Shown here one piece after another: positions 12,169-23,289 of a stretch of 64,000 nt of DNA. Both the position numbers and the translations under genes were made by a program. How positions within the stretch are numbered: position 1 is the first letter of the stretch; every line of letters begins with the position of its first letter. The notes below the pieces were generated by a model. The model did no database searches. It saw only the letters and a list, made by a program, of their open reading frames with translations, and was not told the origin of the DNA. Where the stretch lies: contig JARWIR010000001.1 of NCBI GenBank assembly GCA_029959085.1, positions 23,117,730 to 23,181,729 of the forward strand, in the 5' to 3' direction. This DNA comes from Nemophila menziesii (lineage: Eukaryota; Streptophyta; Magnoliopsida; Boraginales; Hydrophyllaceae).

Positions 12169-13085
12169 AACATGAAGCATTTAGCATGAATTAATTCCCC
12201 ACAAATACGATATTATCTTATAATGATATTGTCCCAAGAAGGAGATTCGAGAAATAGATAATGGTTGATGACTTCTCATATCGTGTGGGGATATTTATCA
12301 TTCATAAGATTAAACACCACTAAAAGACCATTTTGTGAGATGTCGAAGTATATTTTACCAAATTATTTCTACAATGAATCAAGCATATGTTCAGCGAATC
12401 CGCTAGACGAGAATCTAGCAGAGTTATCAACTAAAGTCATACTGTATACCTCCTATAAATTGTTGGCTCAGATATATGAAATGCTACTCAATATAATTGG
12501 TGTCATAGTTAGTGTTAGGGTGAGAGGAGTCTATATTTGTGCATTGTACTCTTTTTCCTTCACTAAGGTTCTTTACCACATGGTTTTTTAGTAAGGCTTT
12601 AAAGATGCAGGCCAAATATCTATTATCATAAAGAGAATAATATATTATTCCTATGTCAAGCCATTGGTGCTTATTGACGTTAAATGATTATGATCAAGTG
12701 AATACCAACAACTTTGTCACTTAATCCTCACCAACAACAATTCAAGATACACAAACGCAAGTAAAGAAGAAAGTATCAAAATATTTGATATCGTAATGAG
12801 GGAGAGAGTATAATTGTGTATTGTACTCGTTTTCCTTCACCATTGTTTTCCCATTAGGCTTTCATGGTAAGGTTTAAACGAGGCAAACCGTATATTATGT
12901 AACTCTCACTTCAAGTTTCTTTCCCAGTGAATATCCAAGGGTGTGATGAAATATTTATCTAGTAGTATGTATTCCCCGATAAAGTCACAACGTGTATAAA
13001 CAACTTGCATCAACTTATGATTAAGCAGACGGACGATACAGACAATTGCACAACCATTTGAGTATCGCGGTAGCTTAAGCTAGTA
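12169..13085 (+). mobile_element. Decayed Ty1/copia LTR traces
   Basis: Two related stretches, about 12540-12620 and 12815-12900, carry the plus-strand pattern TTGTGCATTGTACTC...TTTTCCTTCACTAAGG...GGTAAGG(C/T)TTTAAA. This resembles the R/U5 part of plant copia LTRs (GTACTCTTTTTCCCTT...AAGGTTTT...AACGAGGCA); the second copy retains AAACGAGGCAAA at about 12877. LTR ends and duplications cannot be placed. The open frame at 12265-12591 shows no domain and is probably accidental. Confidence 0.4.
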
Positions 13086-13109
13086 CACTACAAGAAAACA
13101 GAGAAAAAC

Positions 13110-13450
13110 GACGCTATTTTTGGCCTTCGGCGACGCAATCGGCGCGTCACCAAAAAACTTCCCGACGCAGTACGCTGCGTCGGCTATGCGACCGTCGCTT
13201 TTGAATTGCTGACGCATTTAGCGAAGCGTCTCTATTGTGTTGTGCTATTAGGGACGCATGTTACAAAGCGTCGTGAATTCCTATAGCGTCGCTAATTAAG
13301 TATAGGCATCACGGACGCTCTGACCCGAAGCGTTGGCAATTTAGTAGGATATATGCCGACGCAAATTAGACTTGCGTCCCTAATGTCTTAAAGTAAATGG
13401 CGACACTTTGTAACTATGCGTCGGTAATATTCAAACCAAATGCCAACGCT
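13110..13450. repeat. Left subterminal GACGC repeats of the CACTA element
   Basis: GACGC or GCGTC occurs about every 15-40 bases, in both orientations, mixed with variants such as GACGCAATTAGAC-like blocks. Such arrays are the usual binding region for the element's own DNA-binding protein. Confidence 0.75.
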
Positions 13451-13745
13451 TTTTAAACTTGAGTCAATAAATATGTCATGCTACACATATCACAAATAAA
13501 TCATTTAAATTGATTAATTAGAACAATATTTCCAAATATATCCTAAATTCAAATTCTTTAGAAAATCGAAAAATATAGTGTAACGAAAAAATTACATTTA
13601 TATCCAATTCATCAAAATTAGCCAAAATAAGTATGAAACATGATTCAAACACACAAACATGATTTCAAAAACACAAATTACATCCACAAACTCAATTTTT
13701 TTATATATTTCTCCACCTTGGAAAGAACGCATCTGATTCCTGCCA

Positions 13746-13956
13746 CTAACTTTGTAGTTGAACTTGAGCATTCATCTCAGCCTGCGATCGAACTTCTTGA
13801 GTTTGCGAATGAGCTTGTTGAACTTGTAACTTTGCTTCTATCAATTGAGCTTGCATCTGATTAATTTGGTTTTCCATTTTGTGATGTGAATTTTTCGAAA
13901 TACTTTTTAGCCCATATACCATTGTTGGTGTAGGTCCCAATCCATGACCTCGTATG
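13746..13956 (-). CDS. Transposase-type (Ptta/En/Spm-like) last exon
   Basis: Read on the minus strand, an AG acceptor at 13957-13958 opens an exon coding IRGHGLGPTPTMVYG, then a heptad-like Gln-rich segment (MENQINQMQAQLIEAKLQVQ), and ends at a stop at 13746. The GLGPTPT signature followed by a Gln-rich coiled coil is what I know from the C-terminal end of plant CACTA-associated proteins of the Ptta/En/Spm family. It continues in frame from the exon at 14018-14070 (see the Lon-derived fragment), so it could form the 3' end of a chimeric transcript. Expression is not shown by the sequence. Confidence 0.6.
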
Positions 13957-14017
13957 CTACATACAAACAAAAATTAATTGATTGTCCATTATTATCACCA
14001 CGAAACAATTACCGTAC

Positions 14018-15300
14018 CTTGCAATATCTTGAAGAACTCCTAATACACACAGTTTTAGTCTTTTATACACCTGGGTAAATCAAGAACAAGTAATTAAAGA
14101 GTGAAACCCATTTATTAATAAAAAGAAGTGGGACCCACTTACATCAAGCTGAAGAATAACTTGTTGGCAATGAAATTTGTTTGCACCAGATATAGTTACT
14201 CCAAAATCTGATAATCTTGCGTAACTAAACTCACCTACATGCTGTGTATACAACAATATATACATACATATAATGGCTCCACTATAACGCAAATTTTATG
14301 GGCTGAGAAAAGTTTTTACTTGTGTAAAATTTGAAACATGGTCCCTCCAAAGTGGACTTGTTTTCAAAACGTCCCTAATGGTAGATATAACTTCAAAAGA
14401 TGTGGCTTTTATAACATCCTCATCTTTGTTATAGGACTTTCCAGCAATATTCAAAAGATTAATATTATAGATAGATAAATACACACACATAGACACATTA
14501 GATATAAAATGTATACCTTGAGATGATAAATTTTTACTGTAGGAGGTTTTTCTTCGACCATTTATGTAATTTGAATCCTCCTATGACCAATAATAACTAC
14601 TTGAATACTTGTAATCTAGGTCAAAAAACACGAATTAATCAACAAAAAGAGAAAAATGAAAGAAAAAATTCCATGATTAGATCTTTACCTGGGCTAATGT
14701 ACCAACATCATGGAGGCTATTCAAAAGATCTTTACCCTTAAGTTCACTTAAATTATTCTTAGATTCGGATCCAGTTACTAGACTCGGTCAGACCCGGGTT
14801 CATCTTTAACGAGAAAAGCACCTGCAAAAGGTGCTTGGCTTTTTCTTCTTTCTAAAAGGGCTGCTAACAATTTTGGGTCACATTTAGTGAGAAAATTGAG
14901 GATCTTTAATAGCACTAAAGGAGTTTGAACAGAAGAACATCAAAAGCATTCGTACCTTCACACAAATTGGCATGTAAAGTGAAAACCTGCAAATTGATTT
15001 TGGAAATGGATATTACTATGAGAATTATAGTCTAAAATCGTATATAATCTATAGAAACTAACCGTTAAGCAATCTTCGGTTTTAAATACTGTAGTGAGCA
15101 TCGAATTAGAAGTCTTAGAATCAGCGTCACTGATTTCTCCACTTTCATCTCAACCTTATTAGCCTCAGCAACTGGGTCGTAATCGGACCCATCAGATGAG
15201 TCCGAACAGAAGTATCTTCTGTAAAAATATGGGCGTCTTTAATTGGAGCCCCAGGGTGAGCTCAGAACTCGGAGAAGCGGCGCGTTTGACTCGACACCAT
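14018..15300 (-). pseudogene. Captured 5' part of a Lon protease gene, introns retained
   Basis: Seven segments in order on the minus strand match the N-terminal substrate-recognition region of plant organellar Lon (AAA+ serine protease). They are 15063-15300 (FCSDSSDGSD, then TEDCLT), about 14952-14986 (YMPICVK), 14689-14882 (RKSQAPFAGAFL, LLNSLHDVGTLAQ), 14517-14615 (IIGHRRIQIT, PTVKIYHLK), 14320-14436 (DVIKATSFEVISTIRDVLK), 14143-14241 (FSYARLSDFG, ISGANK) and 14018-14070 (VYKRLKL). Introns with GT and AG ends separate them, so the capture happened at DNA level. Damage: a stop early in the first exon, frameshifts in the first and third, and a TAA where Lon has Glu before MV in the fourth. 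The ATPase and protease domains are absent. The identification is from my knowledge of the Lon family, without an alignment. Confidence 0.85.
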
Positions 15301-15967
15301 GACGAAGGTGGGGGGAGAAAACGACGGTGTCAAGCGGGATTGACGGCAAGCTGATCAGAGGGTCTTCAACATGGTAAAGATTGTAAATTTGATAAAATAA
15401 TTGGCCGGTTTTGAAAGTGGCTAAGATCTAGGTTTTTTGCACCAATCAAGTTAAACCTCCATTGTTGAATTGATGTGTTGGTTTTGAGAAGAAGAAATTG
15501 GGGTTAGTTGTGTTTACTTTTAATTCTTTTCTTTAATTTTTTTTAACGGTTAATATTTTAAGACTCAAAAATTCTTTTTTCATATTAGGTAAATTGAATC
15601 TCATAGTTTTTTTGACACATATTAAACATATTTAACAAAAAAATATATTAAACACACAAATAAAATTAATTAATTAAATAATTTATTATTTTTTCTTTTC
15701 ATCTATATTACATGTGTATATAAAAAAAATTATATTTTACATTGAAACTTTTTCAAATGTTATTTTTTGTAAAAAAATAATATATTTTTTTGGTTAATTA
15801 CGTTACTCTACTTATACTAATATTTTTGGTAAATTGTACTAATCAACTGATAATTTTTGTTAGTTGTACTTTGTTGTTTACCAACGCACTGTTACATACG
15901 TCTCTATTTATTTATCAATATTTTCGACGCATTTATAGAAGCGTCTCCTATGTGTTAAGTATAACCG

Positions 15968-16234
15968 ACGCTTATGTAGTTGCGTCCTTAATTAACATGT
16001 CAACATCGACTCTTATGTAGTTGCGTCTCTATTTAGCGTGTCAACATCGACGCTTATGTAGTTGTGTCCCTAATTAGGGTGCCAATACGACGCTCATGTA
16101 AATGCGTCTTTATTTAGTGTGTCAACATCTACGCTTATCTAGTTGCATCCCTAATTAGGGTGTCAATACCGACACTCATGTAGCTGCGTCCCTATTTAGT
16201 GTGTCAACATCGACGCTTATGTATATTGCGTCTT
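15968..16234. repeat. 41-bp tandem repeat in the right CACTA subterminal region
   Basis: About 6.5 copies of a unit beginning ACGCTTATGTAGTTGCGTCC and ending GTGTCAACATCG. Alternate copies differ in a block (CTAATTAGGGTG or CTATTTAGTGTG), so a two-unit 82-bp higher-order repeat is likely. It carries the GACGC/GCGTC motifs of the element. Confidence 0.85.
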
Positions 16235-16428
16235 GAAAAACTGAAAAAAGGACGCGTAAAACAAAAGCGTCCCCTATTAATGGTATTTAGGGACGCGTAA
16301 AGAATTGCGTCGTCATACATAAATATTAGGACGCTTTTATTTTTGCGTCAGTAATTATAATTTTTTTAGGGACGCTATCGCGGCGCGTCGCTAAAAAACT
16401 GTCGCTAAATGCCTGTTTTCTTGTAGTG

Positions 16429-18590
16429 TAGCTGCATAACTACTTACATTTTTCTATTATATAGTTCGATATTTTTATTATTATGTAACAAATTATAATT
16501 TCTAATAGTTTAATACAAGCTTATATTTCTATCTTCTCATCTTTAATTTACAACAACAATATATTTGCTTACATAATTAATGCTTTTGTCGGCTAATCTC
16601 ATCAATTTTTCAAATTGTATAATTTTATATTTTAATAAACATGGTAAATACTAAATAAATGGATAGTTACCAAACTTTATGAGGTAAACACAATATTAAA
16701 AAACTAGGAGAAAAGACTAATAATCGGATAACACATGGGATGCAACCCGTGTCACTACCTAATCTATTATCCTTTTGATTGATTTCCTAACCTAACAAAC
16801 TCGATGTTTAGTTCTTGTCAGTTATCACAACGATGAATACATTATTGACAATTCTCTCCAATCAACTGGCGTGGTGGATGACAAAATAACTCGAAGTATA
16901 GACAAATCATCACCCTTTATGGTGAAGCGGTCATAGGTCGACTAACTCGCATAAAACACTGCAATCTTGGCATCAAGACATACAAGTATGCCCGCAGATC
17001 ACAACCCCTTCATGGTTCCTCCCAATAAAAAACCTATTGCTACTCCATGAGGACCCACAAGTGCATTATTGGAAATGAATTTAGTGTCCTACATAGGTGG
17101 CGGTGAAACAGAAAATTTTGAATTAGTAGGAGTAGTAAACAAATCATATTCACACTCGATAGTAGATTTGTTAGGCTCCAGGCATAATATGCTCAAAGTG
17201 ATATCACAACATGAAATTAAAAGACAATAACTTATTGGTGAGTATATGCATATTTTCCATAAGTTACTTATTTCTCGTTATCCATATGAGTCAACAATAG
17301 TAGGTGAGTTTTGGGGTGATCTCATATTTGGGTCATTCTATTTTGGGCATTCGGTGTTATATTCTAAAATCGCTAGTCAAAATGTAATTTTGTCATAAAT
17401 GGTGTCCTTTTCAGGATGGGAGGCAAACCGGATTCCACGCGTGCATGAGCATCAAAACATCATATGTTTCACAATTACAGTTGCTCGTTTACAAATTTTA
17501 TATGTCGGGTTAGGACTATATTTTCTGTGTCTTTTGGGCTAGGAGGACATTCATGGATACCTTCTACAGAAGGAATTCATCTTTGGGGTCAAAAGTCTTT
17601 GTCAAATAATCTTTCACGCCCCTTTGTGGAGTGAGGTAGGCCTAGAGCAGATAGGCATAGGGCGACTTTCGTCAAAACCCAAAGTTTGGATATAACCTGA
17701 TTTGACAGTGTTATTTCTATTACAGGTTAAAGTTCAAACAAAATTTCCTTAGTGGTCATGAAAGGGAAGCGGTATCTCCAACACCACCTTCACATTGTTT
17801 GTCTTTGAATTCTCGGACCCTGCCCTATATATGATCTAGTAGTTGGGTTAAATTATTGAAACAAACATGTAATTAAAGTTCAAGAAAGAATAACATATGA
17901 ATCAATTCCACCGACACCTAGGCACTCATATTTAAAATTTCCGTAATGATTCGAAATATTTTGAACTTTTAGGGTTACTTTAGAAGAATCATTCTTAATC
18001 ATAGATTATAATATTGACAAGTTTTTACCTCACCACCTAAGAAAATATCAAGATTCTTTTTAGAATAACAAAACGAAGCAGGGAAAGAAAGTTAGCCTAC
18101 ACCACTTTTCCTACAAAGTGTAAACAAGAAAGTAAAGGATTTCAGTAAAGATGAACCGTCATCTTGATAAATCAAGGTTTTGCTTAATGCAATTATTTAG
18201 TAAAGGCATATGTGTTTCATTAAAACATCTCTTGATATATTGAATTTTACAGTTCAACAATTTTCTCAAGAAAATTTAAAAACTACAAATATCATTTGAG
18301 TATAATTTACAATTTGCAACTTTTACAAAATTAAATTTCAAAAAATATATAGTCTCTAGAAATATAAATGGGAGGGCCACATTTGAAATTTAGTAATAGT
18401 ATCTTAGCTTAAAATGTATGAAAAAAAAAACCATTTCAGTAGATTTAAACCTCTGATCTTAATTAGTGTTTATATACAATAACAAACTTCTAATTTTCGT
18501 GTCTATACTGCAGCAAGAAATTCAAAAATTACATGGCTTTTATGACATTTTTTATTTTTTTCAAAAAAGAATAATTAATTAAAAACAACC
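16429..18590. other. Unassigned DNA, possibly decayed coding repeat
   Basis: A stretch at about 17010-17600 has a few codon-like runs on the plus strand but many stops, and I recognise no domain. It may be an old transposon. No terminal repeats or RNA genes are seen. Confidence 0.35.
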
Positions 18591-18599
18591 CATTGAAAA

Positions 18600-19550
18600 T
18601 TTTATTTGTTAAAAATAACCCTAAATAAGATTATTTATTAGAAATATCGTTTAACAAAGTAACTATAATATAATAATTTATTACTCTTTTATTTATCATT
18701 TATATTTAAACACCTTATTACTACCATCACCACTACCTCCACCACCACTACTTCCACTACCACCACCACCACCACCCTATTAGCACCACCCTAATACCAC
18801 CACCATAACCACTCTAATACCACAACCACCACCACCACCTACTACTAATATCATCACACACGCGTGTGCGGGAATTATTTTTTAAAAGTTCATAATAAAT
18901 TCTAAAAAAATATAGAAAAATAAAAAATTTGCATTTTCGGAACGGCAGATTAATATTTACGTCTATGATGTTTTTGAATTTTTCTCGCAAATATAAAATT
19001 CATTATTTCGAACAACGAGTTTTTTTTTCTGAACAAGTAATTTATTGTTTAAAACAAGGTATTCATTCTTATAAATATCGAACTATTCCGAGTATATGAA
19101 TTTTATTGTTCGAAATAAGAAATTCATTCTCCGAAACAAGAATCTCATTGTTAAAAACAAAAAGTTTACTGTTTTGAACAATGAATTCCTTGTTTTAAAC
19201 AGTTACTTTCATGTCTGCAAAAAAATAAAAAAAATTAATTATATACGTAAATATTAATTTATCTTGTCCAAAAATACATTTTTTTAATTTTTCATATTTT
19301 TTTAGAATTAGCTACAATTTTTTTTTTTTTTAAAATCGGGAGACACTCGTATGATGGAATTAGTATTAGTAGGTGGTGGTGGCTGCAGCGTTGGTCGAAA
19401 TTTTTTACATGGTGATAGTGGTGGTTGTGGTGATGGTAATAGTAATAGTGTTGGAGGTACTTTATTATTTGTTTAATATTATATTAAAAATAAAATAATA
19501 TAAAAAGATTTTTTTATAAATATTTATTTAATTAGACATTTCTTATAGGG
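18600..19550. repeat. Long imperfect foldback (inverted repeat)
   Basis: The two halves are inverted copies around a centre near 19100. ACC-rich arrays at 18720-18830 face GGT-rich arrays at 19370-19460; ATTAATATTTACG at about 18949 faces its complement at about 19245; runs around TAGAAAAAATATG-type sequence also pair. The loop contains several copies of ATTCATT(C/G)TT...GAACAA motifs. There is no coding capacity. This fits a foldback or Mutator-like non-autonomous element; the outer ends and target duplication were not resolved. Confidence 0.6.
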
Positions 19551-19935
19551 TGATTGACTGAGAGAGTTCACGACCTATTGTCAGTTGCCTATCAGGTCCA
19601 CCCCATCTAAAAAGTCTGGATTGCCCTTCTGCTCCATTAATATCTTTTGACTTACCAAAACTAATTTCCTAATTATATGCAACCAATCAATTAATATCAA
19701 AACAAAAAGGAAAAAATTTCCAAAACATTAAATTAAAGTACAAAACAAAATGAATAGATATCAATGATTATATATCTTTAATTTTTGTGTAGTAATTACA
19801 AATAAATTTGCACCAGTAATTACAAACCACTAATATTAACTACCACACCACCGATATTACTTAGTACACCACCAACTATCACACCACTAATATTCCACAC
19901 ATAACCCATCAGAAACAGAAGATTGAATACTTCAT
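19549..19935 (+). repeat. Dispersed repeat, copy 1 (second copy at 35130-35810, inverted)
   Basis: GGGTGATTGA at 19551, GGATTGCCCTTCTGC at about 19619 and CAATTAATATCAAAACAAAAAGG at about 19688 align, in reverse, with 35802, 35725 and 35640 of the window. Both copies continue into CACCACC/ACACACC-rich sequence. No coding capacity; family unknown. Confidence 0.6.
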
Positions 19936-20198
19936 GTGCACTGTGTATACCCCTTTGGTTTTGCCTGTTACACCATCAAAAGTTAAAATAGCAACCCATC
20001 AAGACTAGAGTATGAACTACGTCCGACACCAGTAATTACATACCACCGATATTAACTAGAACGCCACTAATATTTCACACATAACCCATCATGAGCACCT
20101 CTAACTTCAAATAGACTTACAAGAGTTCAAACACCAATAATTTCATAAATTGTTTGTTACTAAGTGATAAGAGTTAAATTATACTTAGAATGTAATAT

Positions 20199-21766
20199 TG
20201 ATGTCACCCCGTTTGTTCTAAATATTATCCCTTAGGAGACGTCATTTTAGGTGAATATTTGACTTACTTGATAGACTTTTATGCTTATTTCATCATATTG
20301 CACTTTCTCCCCTTGGAATTTGACTATTTGCATTTTTAGAGCTTTTGTGCGTTAATTTATTTGTTTTAGTGCAAAGTTAGTAGGTTTATGAATTCATGAA
20401 GAAAACCAATACAAGGAGGAGAAGTGAGAATTAAAGTCTTAGATCGAGTGGAGGAGCTGAAGGAAAGAAAAGATTTTCCAAGAACTTAATTAAAGAAGTT
20501 ACAGATCTGAAAGGTTGTTAAAGATTGTTGTTTTTGGGCTACTTAGGAGCGGAATTAGCCTTGGGCCGTGAAACATGGTTTGATATCCTTTTGAGTTAGG
20601 AAGATTCTCCAAGTTGAATCAGCCCATTTGAAATTGTTATGCAAAAGTTATAACCGTTTTACTAAAGGTTGCGCACCAGTTACGAGAATTAAAAGAAAAG
20701 ATGGGCTTGGGCGTTTTATAATTTGACCTAATCCTTTTAACCTAAACCCTAAACGTTTTTAAGCACCTATATAAGCCCCTCTTAGACCTCATTATTCAGC
20801 ACCTCTCAATTATTCTTCACATTAAATCATCCTTAGAGAGAGAGAGAGTCAAACACTTCAGAGCAAGAAGGCAGAGGAGACGCTAGAGCCGGAGGAATTC
20901 TATTCTTCCACAACAGCCAACCAAACCCTTAGGTTATCAATTTCTTTTCTGTAATTGAATATGATGTCTTTCTATTTAATTTCAGTATTTAATTTGATTA
21001 TGAGCTAATTTTCCATATACTTGAGAATCGCAATAAAGGGATGAACCCTAATTAATTAATCTATGTTTTGAATTTGGGATTGTTATGATTTAAATTGAAT
21101 TGAGTTTTATATATTGGATATTAATATGTTCTTAATCACTATTTCTTTTCGGTACAACTAGAAATAGCTTTTAGTATTTGGGTTATTCACTTTAGTAGCT
21201 AAGTGATCATCCGACAGGGGGGTTTGAATACAGACTTAGGTAATACCCGTGTAATGGCCGAAAGGCATATTAATTACATAGCCAAAGAGGTAAATTCTTA
21301 TCATCCGAAGAGGCATATTCGCCCATATAGGGGTTTATAGTATTTTAGGATAGCTCCTAGGTCCACCCTAACGGGGGCTAGTAGATATTAGAGTCTCGAC
21401 TAATATTATAATACCAATTCTACCCTTTAAGATAGCGTAGATTATGTTAATTAGGTGGATTCCTTGTGAGACTCAAGTATCTCTCATATCTGAAGTAGTC
21501 TTTTATGTGCATTAATTCTTTTCAGTTATTTATTTTTAGTCTTTATTTTATTGCATCTTTAGTTATTAGAAAAACCAATCAAAAATCATATTATTTACTT
21601 TTTTGTCAAGCAATTATATCTACTATCTGATTAATACTAGAGTTGAACCTAATCCGTCCCTGAGAACGAAACCCGATTTATCGAATATTACTTGGACAAC
21701 CGTGCACACGGTATTGTGGTTCCTTTTATTTTCGTACTTAATTTTATAACACTCCAGGACCCACCA
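20199..21766 (+). mobile_element. Solo LTR, Athila-type family
   Basis: Starts TGATGTCACC and ends GGACCCACCA, with an identical 5-bp target duplication AATAT at 20194-20198 and 21767-21771. It is homologous along its length to the LTRs of the element at 37017-49003; for example CGTCCCTGAGAACGAA near the 3' end and CTTAGGAGAC...TCA near the 5' end are shared. A TATA-like CTATATAAGCC lies at about 20767. With no internal region and intact flanks, it arose by LTR-LTR recombination. Confidence 0.9.
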
Positions 21767-21771
21767 AATAT

Positions 21772-22253
21772 ATAAACAGACATACCACAAAGTACAGTTT
21801 AAAACCGTGGTTATCAAGACATTAGCATTAGTGACTCCATGGGAGGTAATAACACCAATGTTAACTTGTTCTAACGCAAGATGAGCTCTTTTTTCGGTTC
21901 CGTTATATTTCTATATCTAGACAATCGATTAACGAAAGTGAATGGATATATGAAACGAATGCTATACACACTAACAGTAATAATTATAATTATATACCAC
22001 AAGTTGGGATGCTAGCTTAATTTGGTACTCAATTTGAAAGTTGAACTTGGGATTTCCTTTTCTCGACGAAATGGTGTTTCCACATATCTCCCTACCCTGA
22101 AGCAGAAGCACCTCACTACTTCTCATAAAATAATGTCTCCCAACCCGAACTTGCTTCTGCTTTTATCAATTGACCGCAACTAACAAAATAGATTATTAAT
22201 CAACACCAACTGAGACGACCACTAGAGAAGAAAGACCAGACAAAATAAAGGAA
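21772..22253. other. No recognisable feature
   Basis: Intergenic sequence between the solo LTR and the hAT-like element. I see no coding or structural signature. Confidence 0.4.
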
Positions 22254-22261
22254 ATTACCGG

Positions 22262-22719
22262 CTATGTTGTAGATCTCGGTTTGCATCCTAGGCGGTTGAC
22301 CGGGGCCTAGCGCCTAGGCGGGATGACACGGGGCCTAGGCGGAATGATACGGTTTTGAATCCCACTGTGTAATTTTGTATATATATATATATATCAATTA
22401 TAGCAATTTAAACTATTTAAGAATAAAATTCATCTAACAACACTATAGTAAATATAAAATATATTAAAAATTGAGTTATAAAATCAATTAATGAATTTTC
22501 GAGAATAAGAAAAATAACAAGACTTATGCGAACATGTTTTTCCATCAATCGGCGCTTAGGCGGCTAATTTTTGCCATTAATCGGCGCCTAGACGGGCTAG
22601 ACGCCTATTCCACGATGACTAAGACGCTAGGCAAAAACGCCTAAAGTTTTAACTAGGCGTAAGCAGCAGAGGGGGAGTTGACGCCTAGGCACACCTAGGA
22701 AGGGAGATCTACAACATAG
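22262..22719. mobile_element. hAT-like non-autonomous element rich in CCTAGGCG
   Basis: Perfect 15-bp terminal inverted repeats CTATGTTGTAGATCT / AGATCTACAACATAG. The identical 8-bp direct repeat ATTACCGG flanks the element at 22254-22261 and 22720-22727. The palindromic GCCTAGGCG motif and variants recur many times in both subterminal regions, with an AT-rich core between (22377-22500). TSD length points to hAT; the terminal bases are not the usual CAGGG type, so another 8-bp-TSD group is possible. Confidence 0.78.
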
Positions 22720-22779
22720 ATTACCGGAGATACTTTCCGTTTCCTGGTAGAAGAGGAGCCCATTATAGGACCCAACCCG

Positions 22780-22935
22780 GTTGATGATGGTGGAGAATGT
22801 CCGGGACGGCGGTTTTTTTTTTTTTTGCAGGAGAGCGGCTTGGTGGGAAGATGAGTGTGAAAAGCGGTTTCATTGTTCTTCAGCGATTACTTTTTCTTTT
22901 TCTTTTCATTTTATATTTTATATGAATGGATTTCT
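22780..22935 (+). repeat. Copy of the GGTGGAGAATG...GCAGGAGAGCGGCTT dispersed repeat
   Basis: Shares GATGGTGGAGAATG, GGCGGTTTT, TGCAGGAGAGCGGCTT and GAGTGTGAA in the same order with copies at 34640-34870, 36840-37000 and, inverted, 36230-36440 and 55500-55820. Short open frames here are not supported as genes. Confidence 0.5.
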
Positions 22936-23289
22936 TTTTTTCATTGTAGGATTAATTAGATGTGATATAAAAGAGGAAGGAGTTACAAAATGATATAGAG
23001 TAATGATATATATGGATTAAAATAATTATAGAAGAATCTGATAATATCAATTACTACAGGGGTAAGGATGGTATATCTATTAAAACGATGGACTTTCCTA
23101 AAGTGAAATAATAGGTTGGACTCTTTTGGAGTGGATTATTGAATTATTGGACTTAATTGACTAATATCTCTTTTTTATAAAATAAATTATCAAAAAGTTA
23201 ACTTTTAACAATTGTGTATCTAGCGTTTACAAATATCAACTTTAAAAGCATTAACAAGACTATAAATCTCCAAATTTCCCTCGGGAATT

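Larger units (their letters stand above)
13086..16428. mobile_element. CACTA (En/Spm-type) element carrying a captured gene
   Basis: Perfect 16-bp terminal inverted repeats: CACTACAAGAAAACAG at 13086-13101 and its complement CTGTTTTCTTGTAGTG at 16413-16428. This is the standard CACTACAAGAAAA end of plant CACTA elements. Both subterminal regions are packed with GACGC/GCGTC motifs. A clean 3-bp target duplication is not visible (GTA on the left, TAG on the right; TA is shared), so one flank may have mutated. No TNPD-type transposase is present, so the copy is non-autonomous. The interior holds a Lon protease gene fragment and a transposase-type exon, both on the minus strand. Confidence 0.9.

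Noticed and set aside
13083..16431. Three-base target duplication for the CACTA element
   Set aside because: The flanks are GTA and TAG; only TA is shared, so a duplication is not claimed.
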